DNA of 64,000 nucleotides from Gelidibacter salicanalis (GCF_007997285.1 NZ_VORX01000001.1:248001-312000), one strand, 5' to 3'; numbered from the stretch's first letter, positions 8,351-18,312 are shown. The notes: generated from the sequence alone by a model not told the origin. Numbers and translations: made by a program.

Positions 8351-9586
8351 TTGAATTACGAGTTTTTTTTAGCTAAACGTATTATAGGCAGTAAAGCGTA
8401 TAAAAGTAGTGTATCAGCACCAATAATAAAAATTGGTATTACGGCTATTGCTATCGGTATTGTAGTGATGTTGATTGCGATTGCAACAGGAATCGGACTC
8501 CAGCAAAAGATTAGGGATAAGGTGGTGGCTTTTAATGGCCATGTCACCATCAATAATTTTGATAGTAACGCTTCAGACGAATCTGAAATTCCAATCAGTA
8601 AAAATCAAGCTTTCTATCCGGAATTTAAAGATGTGGAAGGCATCAGCCATGTGCAAGCCACAGCTACAAAATTCGGTGTGGTTCGTACAGCAACTGATTT
8701 TGAAGGTGTCGTGCTTAAAGGTGTGGGCTCCGACTATGATTGGCGCTATTTTCGAGAGTTTTTGACCGAAGGCCGATTACCGGATTATTCAGGTGAGATG
8801 AGCAATGAAGTGCTAATTTCAGAATACTTGGCCAACCGTTTGCAATTCAAGTTGGGTGATAATTTTCAGACCGTTTTTAAGAAAGAAAGCATTGATCAGA
8901 TGCCGTTTTTAAGGGCATTCGAAATTGTCGGTATCTATAATTCAGGTTTTAAAGAATTGGACGAAAAGTTCGTGATGGGTGATATTCGTCATGTACAACG
9001 ACTCAATAAATGGGATGAAAATCAGGTCGGCAATTTTGAAGTTTTTATTGACGATTTCAATCAAATTGAATTAAAAGGAATGGAAATCTACGATACCATT
9101 CCGTCCGACTTAGATGCGATTACCGTAGAGCAAAAATATGTGTCCATTTTTGAATGGATCAGCATTTTTGATAACAATACTTATGGTATTATCGGGATTA
9201 TGATTCTCGTTGCGGGAATTAATATGATTACGGCCTTATTGGTTTTAATTTTGGAACGTACCCAAATGATTGGGATTCTCAAAGCCTTAGGAAGTAATAA
9301 TTGGAGCATCAGAAAAGTATTCCTCTACAACGCCACCTATTTAATTGGGTTGGGTTTATTTTGGGGCAACTTAATCGGGTTGGGACTGTTGTTTGCTCAA
9401 AAATATTTTGGATTGGTTCCGCTAAATCCTGATGTGTATTATGTGTCAGAAGCCCCAGTTTACATTAGCCTCGATTATATTTTATTGCTCAACTTAGGAA
9501 CCTTCGTGGTTTGCTTGCTGATGCTTTTAATTCCGTCAGTGATCATTACTAAAATATCTCCCGTTAAGGCGATGCGGTTTGATTAG
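8351..9586 (+). CDS. ABC transporter permease, LolC/LolE-FtsX type
   Basis: 411 residues with one N-terminal membrane segment (about 24-50), a large periplasmic domain (about 55-270) and three C-terminal membrane segments (about 276-302, 322-350, 376-400). This is the LolC/E-MacB-FtsX topology. The N-terminus (NYEFFLAKRII, then SAPIIKIGI) is typical of flavobacterial lipoprotein-releasing permeases. The start is TTG: no in-frame ATG precedes the conserved N-terminus. No ATPase gene is adjacent, so the LolD-like partner must be encoded elsewhere. Role inferred: lipoprotein release from the inner membrane. Confidence 0.85.
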   Translation: MNYEFFLAKRIIGSKAYKSSVSAPIIKIGITAIAIGIVVMLIAIATGIGLQQKIRDKVVAFNGHVTINNFDSNASDESEIPISKNQAFYPEFKDVEGISHVQATATKFGVVRTATDFEGVVLKGVGSDYDWRYFREFLTEGRLPDYSGEMSNEVLISEYLANRLQFKLGDNFQTVFKKESIDQMPFLRAFEIVGIYNSGFKELDEKFVMGDIRHVQRLNKWDENQVGNFEVFIDDFNQIELKGMEIYDTIPSDLDAITVEQKYVSIFEWISIFDNNTYGIIGIMILVAGINMITALLVLILERTQMIGILKALGSNNWSIRKVFLYNATYLIGLGLFWGNLIGLGLLFAQKYFGLVPLNPDVYYVSEAPVYISLDYILLLNLGTFVVCLLMLLIPSVIITKISPVKAMRFD

Positions 9587-9587
9587 T

Positions 9588-9748
9588 TTTCAGTCCTCAG
9601 TTTTCAGTTGGCAGTAGCTCATTAAAGAAATAATAAATTCTCCCGCGGATTTCGCAGATTTGCGCAGGTCTTTATTCTTTCAAGTTGATGAAACTTATGT
9701 AAGAACAGCTTTGTGGAACTTTGTGCACCTTCGTGCAACTTTGTGGAA
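9588..9748. repeat. Mosaic of 10-bp-type short repeats
   Basis: Three families follow each other. 9588-9615 has CAGT repeated at about 10-bp steps (TTTTCAGTCC, TCAGTTTTCAG, TTGGCAGT). 9643-9669 has GCGGATTT, GCAGATTT and GCGCAGG. 9709-9748 has four contiguous 10-mers: CTTTGTGGAA, CTTTGTGCAC, CTTCGTGCAA, CTTTGTGGAA. No gene is present. Confidence 0.8.
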
Positions 9749-9843
9749 CAGTGTTTAATTATGCAACATCACGCCCCTTCAAAAATCAATTTCTTCAATA
9801 AATCTCTGTACACTTCCCAATTTATTAAATCAAAAAATCCCCT

Positions 9844-9851
9844 TACCTTTG
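9844..9851 (+). promoter_or_regulatory. -7 box for the cysteine synthase gene
   Basis: TACCTTTG matches TAnnTTTG. It is 10 bp before the first ATG (9862) and 19 bp before the second (9871). The short leader favours the second ATG. Confidence 0.5.
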
Positions 9852-9861
9852 AAGTCTTAAA

Positions 9862-10851
9862 ATGAAACAGATGCAATACGCAGAAAATATACTTGAAACC
9901 ATTGGGAACACCCCATTGATAAAACTAAATAAATTGACCAAAGACTTACCGTGTTTGGTGTTGGCAAAATACGAGACTTTCAATCCGGGGAATTCTGTAA
10001 AAGATAGAATGGCCGTTAAAATGATTGAAGATGCTGAAGCGCAAGGTCTCTTAAAACCAGGAGGGACCATCATTGAAGGGACTTCAGGAAACACGGGAAT
10101 GGGATTGGCATTAGTTGCTATTGTTAAAGGTTACAAATGTATTTTTGTGCTTTCCGATAAACAATCTAAAGAAAAAATGGATATCCTTCGTGCTGTCGGT
10201 GCAGAGGTGATCGTTTGTCCGACAGATGTGGAACCAACAGATCCGAGAAGTTATTATTCAGTGTCTAAACGCTTGGGAGAAGAGACGCCAAATTCTTGGT
10301 ATGTGAATCAGTACGATAACCTAAGCAATACAAAAGCACATTACGAAAGCACAGGGCCTGAAATTTGGAAGCAAACGGATGGAAAAATTACTCATTTTGT
10401 GGTTGGTGTTGGAACTGGAGGCACCATTTCAGGTGTTGGGAAATATTTAAAAGAACAAAATCCAGACGTAAAAATTTGGGGAATTGATACCTATGGTAGC
10501 GTCTTTAAAAAATACCACGAAACGGGTATTTTTGACGAGAATGAAATCTATCCATACGTCACGGAAGGGATTGGCGAGGATATTCTCCCTAAAAATGTCA
10601 ATTTTGATATCATCGACGGATTTACCAAAGTAACCGACAAGGATGCTGCCGTTTACACACAATTATTAGCGAAAGAAGAAGGCATGTTTTTAGGGAATTC
10701 TGCTGGAGCCGCAATTAAAGGGTTGTTGCAATTGAAAGAGCATTTTACAAAAGATGATGTGGTGGTGGTATTATTCCATGATCATGGCAGTCGTTATGTA
10801 GGAAAGATGTTCAATGATGAGTGGATGAAGAAGATGGGGTATATCGATTAG
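9862..10851 (+). CDS. PLP-dependent cysteine synthase / cystathionine beta-synthase family
   Basis: 329 residues. Fold-type II PLP motifs: NPGNSVKDR with the catalytic Lys (about residue 47), the substrate loop TSGNTGMG, and the phosphate-binding loop GTGGTISG. The segment DPRSYYSVSKRL and the overall length without a CBS regulatory domain resemble the catalytic core of cystathionine beta-synthase, so O-acetylserine sulfhydrylase and CBS-type activity are both possible. It has no signal peptide. The start is either 9862 or 9871 (MQYAENI). A perfect bidirectional terminator separates it from the convergent A2M gene. Confidence 0.9.
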   Translation: MKQMQYAENILETIGNTPLIKLNKLTKDLPCLVLAKYETFNPGNSVKDRMAVKMIEDAEAQGLLKPGGTIIEGTSGNTGMGLALVAIVKGYKCIFVLSDKQSKEKMDILRAVGAEVIVCPTDVEPTDPRSYYSVSKRLGEETPNSWYVNQYDNLSNTKAHYESTGPEIWKQTDGKITHFVVGVGTGGTISGVGKYLKEQNPDVKIWGIDTYGSVFKKYHETGIFDENEIYPYVTEGIGEDILPKNVNFDIIDGFTKVTDKDAAVYTQLLAKEEGMFLGNSAGAAIKGLLQLKEHFTKDDVVVVLFHDHGSRYVGKMFNDEWMKKMGYID

Positions 10852-10857
10852 GTTTAT

Positions 10858-10899
10858 AGAATTAAGACCGCTTCGCTGTTAGAATAGAGAATTGAGACT
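10858..10899. repeat. 42-bp dispersed repeat, copy A
   Basis: 37 of 42 positions match a second copy at 38313-38354. The core is GACCGCTNCGCTGTTAGAAT. Each copy is framed by two short direct repeats (AGAATYAAGAC type). It begins 6 bp after the stop codon. Confidence 0.8.
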
Positions 10900-10936
10900 T
10901 TTTATTTTGGAGTTGAAGGGAGCTGAGGTATAATTT

Positions 10937-10977
10937 AAAAAAAGCGTCATGAAAATTAATTTCATGACGCTTTTTTT
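10937..10977. terminator. Bidirectional terminator
   Basis: A perfect 18-bp stem (A-run, GCGTCATGAAA, loop ATTAA, then TTTCATGACGC and T-run) lies between convergent genes and gives a U-run on both strands. Confidence 0.9.
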
Positions 10978-10994
10978 TAAAGTTTAAAGTATGA

Positions 10995-13900
10995 TTATTT
11001 CACCTGTACACGAACACCTTCACTATGGCTGGTGAATTCAGGAGCATACATACTTTGGATGGTGGTAATTCCGTTGCTCATGTTTCCTTTGTTATTCACG
11101 CGTAAGTCATACTCAAAAACATAAATGCCTTTTGGCAAATAATCGAAGAAGAAATTTGTAGCAGCATCTTTAGTACTTTCATAATAGCCTAATCCATCTT
11201 GATATTTGTAAGAGGAGACCACATTGATTGGTTCAAAACCGGCTGCACGCATATCCTTCATATGAATAAATTCCATATCTCTGTCGCTTCGTAGTTCGAT
11301 GCGTACGCGAACCAAATCGCCAACTTTTAATGCTGTTTCATAGGTAATTTCAGAAATTTTTTCGCCTGTATCCGTATTGGTTTTTAAGAACAATTTCTTT
11401 TGTAATCGCAAAGGCGTTTCCGCAAATGTGATCTTGTCTAAATCCTCAAAATACTGCCAATACAATCCGCCCCAAGCAATGCCGTCACCCTTTTTAGTCA
11501 GCGTAACGTCTGCCATTTCTGGTTGTATTTCAGAGCCGCTCCAAGAAGTTTTGTAATATCCAGTTCCAGCTTCTACCTTTACATTCTCTAGTCTTGATGG
11601 CTCAATATTCTTACCGCCTAAGGTCACCTCAACTTGTTCTGTCACGCTTAACCAATCGCTTCCCTGTAGCAATAGAGCATATACGGCTTCAGTAGTCGCT
11701 TTGGTGGTGTTCCAACTATTAGTCTGCTTGTTTTTAAGCAACCATATTTTTAAATTATCGATTGTTTTGGTGTCATTTTGAATCTCTGAAAACGCTTCAA
11801 TCATAAGCGCTTGCGTTTCCACTGGCGCTTGGTACCAGAACCAAGACGGTTGATTTTCTTTCCAATACATGCCCAATTCGTCAGACGTAATACTGTTTTC
11901 TTTTAGGGATTTTAAAATACTTCCAGCAGTTTTAGAATCTTTGAAGCGGTGCGATACTAGTGCCATTAATCCTTTGGCGTATAAGGATTGTTTCAACCAA
12001 TACTTTTCAATTTGAGTTTGGTAATATTTTGTAATGGTTTCTACATCTTTAGATTTTGGAATATCCGTAAAAAAGCTGCGCATATATAAATAATGCAATT
12101 GGGTGTAGCTCAAATGATCTTTCGTTAAGTCAACTTTTTTATCATATTTACGAAGGTCTTTATATTCCTCAACAAATTCAGCATCTAAATAGGCGATTGC
12201 TTTTTTAATCACGGCATCATTAAGCCCTTCGACTGCGCTCAGGGTGACGTCTAACTGTTTTAAATGTCCAAATCCAGTAATAATTTGTTGGGTGATAAAT
12301 CGATTTGGGCGTCCGCCTTCAAACCAAGCCCAAGCCCCATTATTCATTTGACTGTTTTGAAGTTTGCGCTGCGCAGCTTGCAATTCATTGCTCATTTTAT
12401 TCATGTCGAACAATAGTGCCATACGCTTCTTTTGTTCTGTTTCTGATTGTGCATCCCTGAGCCAAGGTGTTTCCGAAATCAAGATACCTTTCAGATCGGC
12501 ATTCTTTTCCAAATTGCTCAGCAGTGCATCCGTTGAAGCCCACTGATCAAATACCTCCTTGATTCTCGGATTGCTGTTGGCAATATGGCTCGCCAAGGCA
12601 TTGGCGTAAAATCTGCTGAACGTTTGCTCATTATTATCATATGGATATTCCATCAAATAAGGCAGCGCCTGAACAGCATACCACGCCGGATTGGATGTCA
12701 TCTCCAAAGTCAGTTTATGGTTTTTAAGTGTGGAAGAGGTGTTCGACTTTAATTTGTCTAAAATGAAGGTTCGCGTTTCATTGGAGCGAATCCACATTGG
12801 CAACGTTTCGGTCACTAACATTCTGTTCGATAGGACAGGAAGTACATTTTGCTCACCATCACTAAAATCGGCAGACTTAGCGATGATTTTGTATTGCACC
12901 GCATCCACATCGTCAGGAATGGTCAAACTCCACGTTAAATCGGTATTGCCTTTTGCATCCACAGAAAAGGATTTGCGATTATCGGCATTATTGAGTTTTG
13001 CATCAATTGCTTGTCCAGTAATGGCATCAAATAGCTGTAAAACCGCTTCACCAGATAACTGTTGTTTCGTCAGATTCGCAATTTTAGTGCTGATAGAAAT
13101 ATCGTCCCCATGACGTAAAAAACGCGGGGCATTAGGAATGACCATCATTTCTTTTTGGGTAACTGTTTCTAAAGTGGTGGTTCCACTCTCTAAACCTTTT
13201 GTGTGCGCAAGCAATTGCAATTTCCATTTGGTCAATGCCTCAGGAGTGGTAAAGCTGAACGTAACATTGCCTTCAGCATCCGTTTGTAGCTGAGGGTAGA
13301 AAAACGCGGTTTCTTGTAGATTTTTACGGATGGTAACGGATTCTAGATTCTCTTTATGTGCAGTTGCTAATTCTTCATTTTCAGAGGTTGTAGACCCAAC
13401 GGTTTTGCTTTTAAGTTGCGTCCCAAAACCAGCAACAACCACTTCTTCTAATTCTGCATCGGCTTGTTCTTCGACCATTTCATTTTGAACCATTCGTACT
13501 CCAGACGCATTGCCTCTTAACATAATTGACATATTCCTGTTATTACCAAAATTGAATCCAAACCAATTCCATTGGTCATAATTTTGATGAGGGAAATTGA
13601 CATTGCTGTTTGGTAGATACACGTAAAAATTAGTGTTTCCAAAGCTTTTCAGGGCTTGTCTTTTAGAGTTGCTATAATAAATAGGTTGGTGCAGCGGACT
13701 AAATTGCCATTGGTGCGGCGTGAATTGGTCTAAAGACATGTCGTACATGCTCGCCAACAACTCAGCACTCACTTTATCACCTTGAGGACCTTTGATATTA
13801 AAACTCCAGGTTTCATTACTTCCCGGTTCTAACTTGTCTCTAAAGGTCTTGGTTTCTATGGTTAATTCTGATTTTGGATATGGCACAGAAATGGTTTTTG

Positions 13901-16900
13901 TGCCCGATTCAAAACTATTAAAAGCTGCAAAACTGTAATGAATTGCGAATCCGCCCAAATCTTCCTCAGTTACCGGAACAGCAATTGTTTTTTTGTTGTT
14001 GCTCAAAGGAATCAAATAGGTTTTAATGATGTTCTGATTTTTTTCAACATCAACCGTAACCATCACGTCGTCAGCCGCACTGCCAAACGTTATAATCACG
14101 TTTTGTCCTTTCGTGTATGAGGATTGGTCAGTGGTTACACTAAATAATTGATGATCAGGCAGTGTTTTGTCCTCTGGACTGAATACAAATGTCTGCGCTT
14201 CATCTTTTACCAACTGGCCAAATCTATCTTTGCTTTCTAAAACGACCACATAATTCCCGGAATCCCATTTTTTTATAGTGCCTAAGTCGATGGTTTTTGA
14301 CTTGGAAGTATCAAAATTAACTTCAAATACAAGGGCGCCTTTCTCCCAAGTATTTAGGTTGTGTTCATCTTGATACGCTTCATGCGGAAATAGTTTTTTA
14401 AACTCTTCACGTGATAATGCTGGATAATCTGGTGCTGCCCAAGGACGAGGTCTTAAAACTTCATTTGGAGCCTTGAGTTTGTAAATTTTGACAGTTCCTG
14501 TGGCGGGCACAAATTCGCCATTTAAATTTTTTGTAGTTAAGGTCAGTTGATGGTCTTTTTTGGTTTTGTCCAATTGATCATCAATACTAACCGTAGCTAA
14601 AAGCGCATGGTAGCCTACGTTGACGATGCTGGTAGCACTTCTTGTTTCGCCATTGAGATCCGTAACGTCAGCGGTAATTTCATAATTGAAGAACGGCAGA
14701 TTGGCTTTATCCACGCTTTCATCAGGAATGGCTTTAAAGTTGATCTTAAAATTCCCATCTTTATCAGTGGTTGTTTCACCGTGGGCAATTTCTTGTGGTT
14801 GACTGTTAAAATAAGGTCTGGACCAATAATACCAACGTGGGTATTGCACTTTTCTATGCACGCGATACACCACTTTAGCATCTGTGATGGAGCTTCCGGC
14901 ATAAGCCAACGCTTTGCCCTTTATTGAAATAGAATCATGGACTTTAAAGGTTTCTGTGATGGGATTAAACGTCGTTTCAAATTTTGGTCGCTTGTATTCT
15001 TCAACTGAAAAATTGGTAGAGCCTGTACCGCCAGCCAACATAATTATTGAATAATTACCGTTCAGGCCGTCGTTTGGCAAGATAAATTCGCCAGAAACAG
15101 ATCCATATTCATTGGTTTTAAGGTTCATTTCCTTCACCAATTCGCCATTAACATTCTTTAAACTAAGTTTCGCCTCTTGATTTGCATAAACGACCGTTTT
15201 TCCGTTTTCAGTTTTCGTTGCAATCCCTTTAAAATAGACGGTTTGTCCTGGTCTATAAATGCTCCTGTCTGTAAATACAAAAGGCCTGTACGTTATCTTT
15301 GCCTCGTCGTCAGTGTCGTTATAATACCCGTTAGTGTAATGATCCTTAAAAAATGCAACGTCCCCATTATAATTGACGGCGATATCCATATTATAATAAC
15401 GATTCTTTGTAGTGGTCAAGGTGAATTCACCATTTGAATTCGTTACAAAGTCCTCCGTTTTAAAACTGTTATTATAATTTTCTTGATACTTAATGCTCAC
15501 TTTTGCGCCAACTAAAGGGTGGGCGTTGGTTCTATTTATGAGTTGAAATAATTCTTTCTCCGCACCTGATTTGGTTACTAAAGCAACATTGCTGACTTGT
15601 ATGACATCAAACCCGTAAAATGAATCATCAGATTCTTCAGGTGTTGCTACAATTAAATAGAGACCATTTGGTAATTTAGGAATGACGATTTCCGTGCTGT
15701 GTTGTTGGTAATCTTGCTCGTCTTTCAACTCATTCTGCCATTCTTCCGTGCTTTTTAATGTTTTAATAAAGGCAAGACGTTCGTCTTTTCTGTAAGTTTT
15801 ATTAAAGCGATCTAATTCAGTTGCTGTGAGTTTAATGGCTTTGAATGCTACACTTTTCAGATTAGAGTAACGCATCAACATCAAATTGTGGGTTTGGATA
15901 GGAATATTCTTTTCAACGGTCAGTTGAAGTGTAGGCTTAAGAATGAGTTGTCTTAAAATGGCACATTTTTCAGCCCCTTTACTTTTAGGGAATTGCTTGA
16001 GTACCGCATCACATAACGCTAATGCTTCTTTAAGGTTCCATCGGTCTGCATCTATTTCAGATGGAGAACGATCATCCTGATGTGATGCCATTGTGTTTTT
16101 GTAATACGCCAGTGACGCAATTTCAAAATTAAAAAGTGCTGATACCTCATGGTTTTTATAGGTTTCAGCAGCTTTTTTAAGCGATTTCAAATAAATGGCG
16201 TCCTTTTTGGCTAAAGTGCTGTTGGTTTTTACGAATTGCAGTCGCTTTATGTCCACATCGGCAAGTGCTTGTGATTCATTATCTTTTAAATGAAAATCAA
16301 TCAGATTTTGATAGATTTTAAGCGCTTTTAATTGTAAAGATGTCGAATCTTGATGAGTAATTTTTAATTCAGAAAAAGTTTTGGCATCTGCTAAAAATTC
16401 AAGAGCATCAATGGTGAATTTATAGGCAGGTTGAGTAATCATAATTTCATCGGTTTGGTAAAATTCCAAAGCATTATGACTTAAAAAATCAAAAAGTGTA
16501 GATCGGAAAACTTTTGATTCTTTCTCTAAGTGTAACAAGTCGTCAAAATTAGATAACGCTGTTTTTTGCAGCTGTTCCTCATGTTGAAGTGAATTTTCAT
16601 AATGACAATCAATTTCTTGGAAGAGGGTTTTTAAATCCCAAGTTCTGAAATCGTCTGCATTGACCTTCTCTTCTGTTTGGGTCCGATTATAAAATCGGTA
16701 GCGATTATTCTGGAAATACTGCCAGTAGAGATTGGCGAGCATATTTTCTAAAATGTTCTTAGTTGGGGTTTTACTTTTTGCAATTTGTGATTTAAAATCG
16801 TTAACCACTTTAAGTTGTGCATCTTCTTCTAAAATGAGTGCATACTTACTTTTGTATAGTAAACTCTTTACGTTTTGCGTCGTAGTTTTTTCGACAACCG

Positions 16901-17063
16901 CCATTTTGGAAATCTGCTCAACAACTTCCAAAGCCGATTTTGGCAAGCCTTCCTTCTCAAAATTCTCAACTTTTTTCCATAAATTTTCATATGAATTGGA
17001 TTGCGCTTGCGTAACGGTAGAAAATAAAAGGATTACGAAAACTGTCATAATGTGTTTGATCAT
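10995..17063 (-). CDS. Alpha-2-macroglobulin family protein, very large, no thioester Cys
   Basis: 2022 residues with a Sec signal peptide (cleavage after TQAQ, about 21). A helical N-terminal third (about 30-400) is followed by the MG2 region (RSIYRPGQTVYFKG, about 590-680), a bait-like region, the A2M domain (about 1255-1345, containing TPEALTKWKLQLLA) and the C-terminal helical thioester-like domain (about 1440-1750). The thioester site reads NNEQ (1477-1480), so the Cys of CxEQ is lost and covalent trapping is not expected. An insert at about 1204-1222 (LEEVVVAGFGTQLKSKTVG) looks like the first strand of a SusC-type TonB plug. Inferred role: periplasmic or surface protease inhibitor or scaffold. 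Confidence 0.9.
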   Translation of the reverse strand: MIKHIMTVFVILLFSTVTQAQSNSYENLWKKVENFEKEGLPKSALEVVEQISKMAVVEKTTTQNVKSLLYKSKYALILEEDAQLKVVNDFKSQIAKSKTPTKNILENMLANLYWQYFQNNRYRFYNRTQTEEKVNADDFRTWDLKTLFQEIDCHYENSLQHEEQLQKTALSNFDDLLHLEKESKVFRSTLFDFLSHNALEFYQTDEIMITQPAYKFTIDALEFLADAKTFSELKITHQDSTSLQLKALKIYQNLIDFHLKDNESQALADVDIKRLQFVKTNSTLAKKDAIYLKSLKKAAETYKNHEVSALFNFEIASLAYYKNTMASHQDDRSPSEIDADRWNLKEALALCDAVLKQFPKSKGAEKCAILRQLILKPTLQLTVEKNIPIQTHNLMLMRYSNLKSVAFKAIKLTATELDRFNKTYRKDERLAFIKTLKSTEEWQNELKDEQDYQQHSTEIVIPKLPNGLYLIVATPEESDDSFYGFDVIQVSNVALVTKSGAEKELFQLINRTNAHPLVGAKVSIKYQENYNNSFKTEDFVTNSNGEFTLTTTKNRYYNMDIAVNYNGDVAFFKDHYTNGYYNDTDDEAKITYRPFVFTDRSIYRPGQTVYFKGIATKTENGKTVVYANQEAKLSLKNVNGELVKEMNLKTNEYGSVSGEFILPNDGLNGNYSIIMLAGGTGSTNFSVEEYKRPKFETTFNPITETFKVHDSISIKGKALAYAGSSITDAKVVYRVHRKVQYPRWYYWSRPYFNSQPQEIAHGETTTDKDGNFKINFKAIPDESVDKANLPFFNYEITADVTDLNGETRSATSIVNVGYHALLATVSIDDQLDKTKKDHQLTLTTKNLNGEFVPATGTVKIYKLKAPNEVLRPRPWAAPDYPALSREEFKKLFPHEAYQDEHNLNTWEKGALVFEVNFDTSKSKTIDLGTIKKWDSGNYVVVLESKDRFGQLVKDEAQTFVFSPEDKTLPDHQLFSVTTDQSSYTKGQNVIITFGSAADDVMVTVDVEKNQNIIKTYLIPLSNNKKTIAVPVTEEDLGGFAIHYSFAAFNSFESGTKTISVPYPKSELTIETKTFRDKLEPGSNETWSFNIKGPQGDKVSAELLASMYDMSLDQFTPHQWQFSPLHQPIYYSNSKRQALKSFGNTNFYVYLPNSNVNFPHQNYDQWNWFGFNFGNNRNMSIMLRGNASGVRMVQNEMVEEQADAELEEVVVAGFGTQLKSKTVGSTTSENEELATAHKENLESVTIRKNLQETAFFYPQLQTDAEGNVTFSFTTPEALTKWKLQLLAHTKGLESGTTTLETVTQKEMMVIPNAPRFLRHGDDISISTKIANLTKQQLSGEAVLQLFDAITGQAIDAKLNNADNRKSFSVDAKGNTDLTWSLTIPDDVDAVQYKIIAKSADFSDGEQNVLPVLSNRMLVTETLPMWIRSNETRTFILDKLKSNTSSTLKNHKLTLEMTSNPAWYAVQALPYLMEYPYDNNEQTFSRFYANALASHIANSNPRIKEVFDQWASTDALLSNLEKNADLKGILISETPWLRDAQSETEQKKRMALLFDMNKMSNELQAAQRKLQNSQMNNGAWAWFEGGRPNRFITQQIITGFGHLKQLDVTLSAVEGLNDAVIKKAIAYLDAEFVEEYKDLRKYDKKVDLTKDHLSYTQLHYLYMRSFFTDIPKSKDVETITKYYQTQIEKYWLKQSLYAKGLMALVSHRFKDSKTAGSILKSLKENSITSDELGMYWKENQPSWFWYQAPVETQALMIEAFSEIQNDTKTIDNLKIWLLKNKQTNSWNTTKATTEAVYALLLQGSDWLSVTEQVEVTLGGKNIEPSRLENVKVEAGTGYYKTSWSGSEIQPEMADVTLTKKGDGIAWGGLYWQYFEDLDKITFAETPLRLQKKLFLKTNTDTGEKISEITYETALKVGDLVRVRIELRSDRDMEFIHMKDMRAAGFEPINVVSSYKYQDGLGYYESTKDAATNFFFDYLPKGIYVFEYDLRVNNKGNMSNGITTIQSMYAPEFTSHSEGVRVQVK

Positions 17064-17193
17064 ATTATTGAATTTAGTTCTTGAATTGCATTTTTAGTCT
17101 ATCGCTTTTAATAAATGTTGTATGCGATTTACTCAGGGTTGTTCGAGTGAAGTTAACAAATTTCGAAGTTAACTTTTCTTGTTTTTTTACAAT

Positions 17194-17227
17194 TTGCAAA
17201 AACAATACCACAAGTTCCCTATTTTTG
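17194..17227 (+). promoter_or_regulatory. Promoter of the TPR gene
   Basis: TATTTTTG at 17220-17227 is an exact TAnnTTTG box, with TTG at 17194-17196 (spacing 23). It sits 17 bp before the ATG at 17245, which excludes upstream starts. Confidence 0.65.
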
Positions 17228-17244
17228 AATTCACAAACTTTCAT

Positions 17245-18198
17245 ATGAAATTATCACTCGCTTTCTTTTTTATGTCAATAGTAGCTTTAGGTCAGGCCGA
17301 GTTTAAAAAAACGGAACAATTGTTCGTATCGAATCAATTTGGTAAAGCAGAAAATCTGATGGTTTCTTATGTAAAAGACCATCCAAATGATGAAAAGGGG
17401 ATAGAATTATTGGGTGACGCGTATGGGCATCAGAAAAAATGGGATGATGCCATTGATAGTTATAAGAAATTGGTGGAGATGAGCCCAAAAACCGCTAATT
17501 ACCATTATAAGTACGGTGGAGCCTTAGGGATGAAAGCCTTGTCTGTTAGTAAAATTCAAGCTTTAGGCATTATTGGCGATGTGAAAGACGCTTTTACGAC
17601 AGCGGCCGAATTAGATCCAAAACATATTGAAACGCGATGGGCATTGGTAAAATTATACATGCAGCTCCCGGGAATTATTGGGGGAAGTAAGAGTAAAGCT
17701 CTGAGTTATGCAGATGAATTACAAGACATTTCTAAGGTAGATGGTTTATTAGCGAAGGGTTATATCTATGAATACGACAAGGATTTTAACGCTGCAGAAA
17801 AGTACTATAAACTTGCCATTACAGAAGGAGGTTCTTTGCATTGCTATGAGCAGTTGACCAATTTATATGAAGCAAAAAAGCAACCAGAATTAATGATTTC
17901 CACTATGGAGGCAGCCTTTAATAAGCATAAATCGAATGCGTTAAATTATCAAATTGGGAAAGTTGTGGCAGATTATAAAATTCAATTGGATAAAGGTGAG
18001 ATGCATCTTCAACACTATCTTGAGAATTATGAAAAGGAAGATGGAATTTCAAAATCGTGGGCTAATTACCGTTTGGCGCAAATCTACAAACTTCAAAAAA
18101 ATAAAGCAGAGGCCTTAAAATATATCGATTTAGTTATTGGCGAATCACCAAGAGCCGATGCGTTTAAGAAAGAACGCGTTGCGATATTGAAACTTTAA
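17245..18198 (+). CDS. Secreted TPR-repeat protein
   Basis: 317 residues from the ATG at 17245, chosen because it begins a signal peptide (MKLSLAFFFMS, cleavage near ALGQA) and follows a promoter box. At least four TPR-like helical pairs are visible (GDAYGHQKKWDDAIDSYKKL; AKGYIYEYDKDFNAAEKYY; ANYRLAQIYKLQKNKAEAL). It probably acts in the periplasm as a protein-interaction scaffold. It is divergent from the A2M gene and monocistronic. No specific function can be assigned. Confidence 0.8.
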   Translation: MKLSLAFFFMSIVALGQAEFKKTEQLFVSNQFGKAENLMVSYVKDHPNDEKGIELLGDAYGHQKKWDDAIDSYKKLVEMSPKTANYHYKYGGALGMKALSVSKIQALGIIGDVKDAFTTAAELDPKHIETRWALVKLYMQLPGIIGGSKSKALSYADELQDISKVDGLLAKGYIYEYDKDFNAAEKYYKLAITEGGSLHCYEQLTNLYEAKKQPELMISTMEAAFNKHKSNALNYQIGKVVADYKIQLDKGEMHLQHYLENYEKEDGISKSWANYRLAQIYKLQKNKAEALKYIDLVIGESPRADAFKKERVAILKL

Positions 18199-18312
18199 AG
18201 TTTTTTTCAAAAGTTTATTATGTTATTGATTGTACGTAAAATCTAATAAATTATGACGTAAAGCTCACTTGCTTCATCTATAAAATCATTCGTCATTTTG
18301 CATCAAAAAAAC

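Noticed and set aside
12691-13113. 140-residue plus-strand open frame inside the A2M gene
   Set aside because: It is a shadow of the long, well-supported minus-strand gene; it has no domain or promoter.
16732-17097. 121-residue plus-strand open frame at the A2M 5' end
   Set aside because: It overlaps the signal peptide and N-terminus of the A2M gene on the other strand and has no homology-like features.
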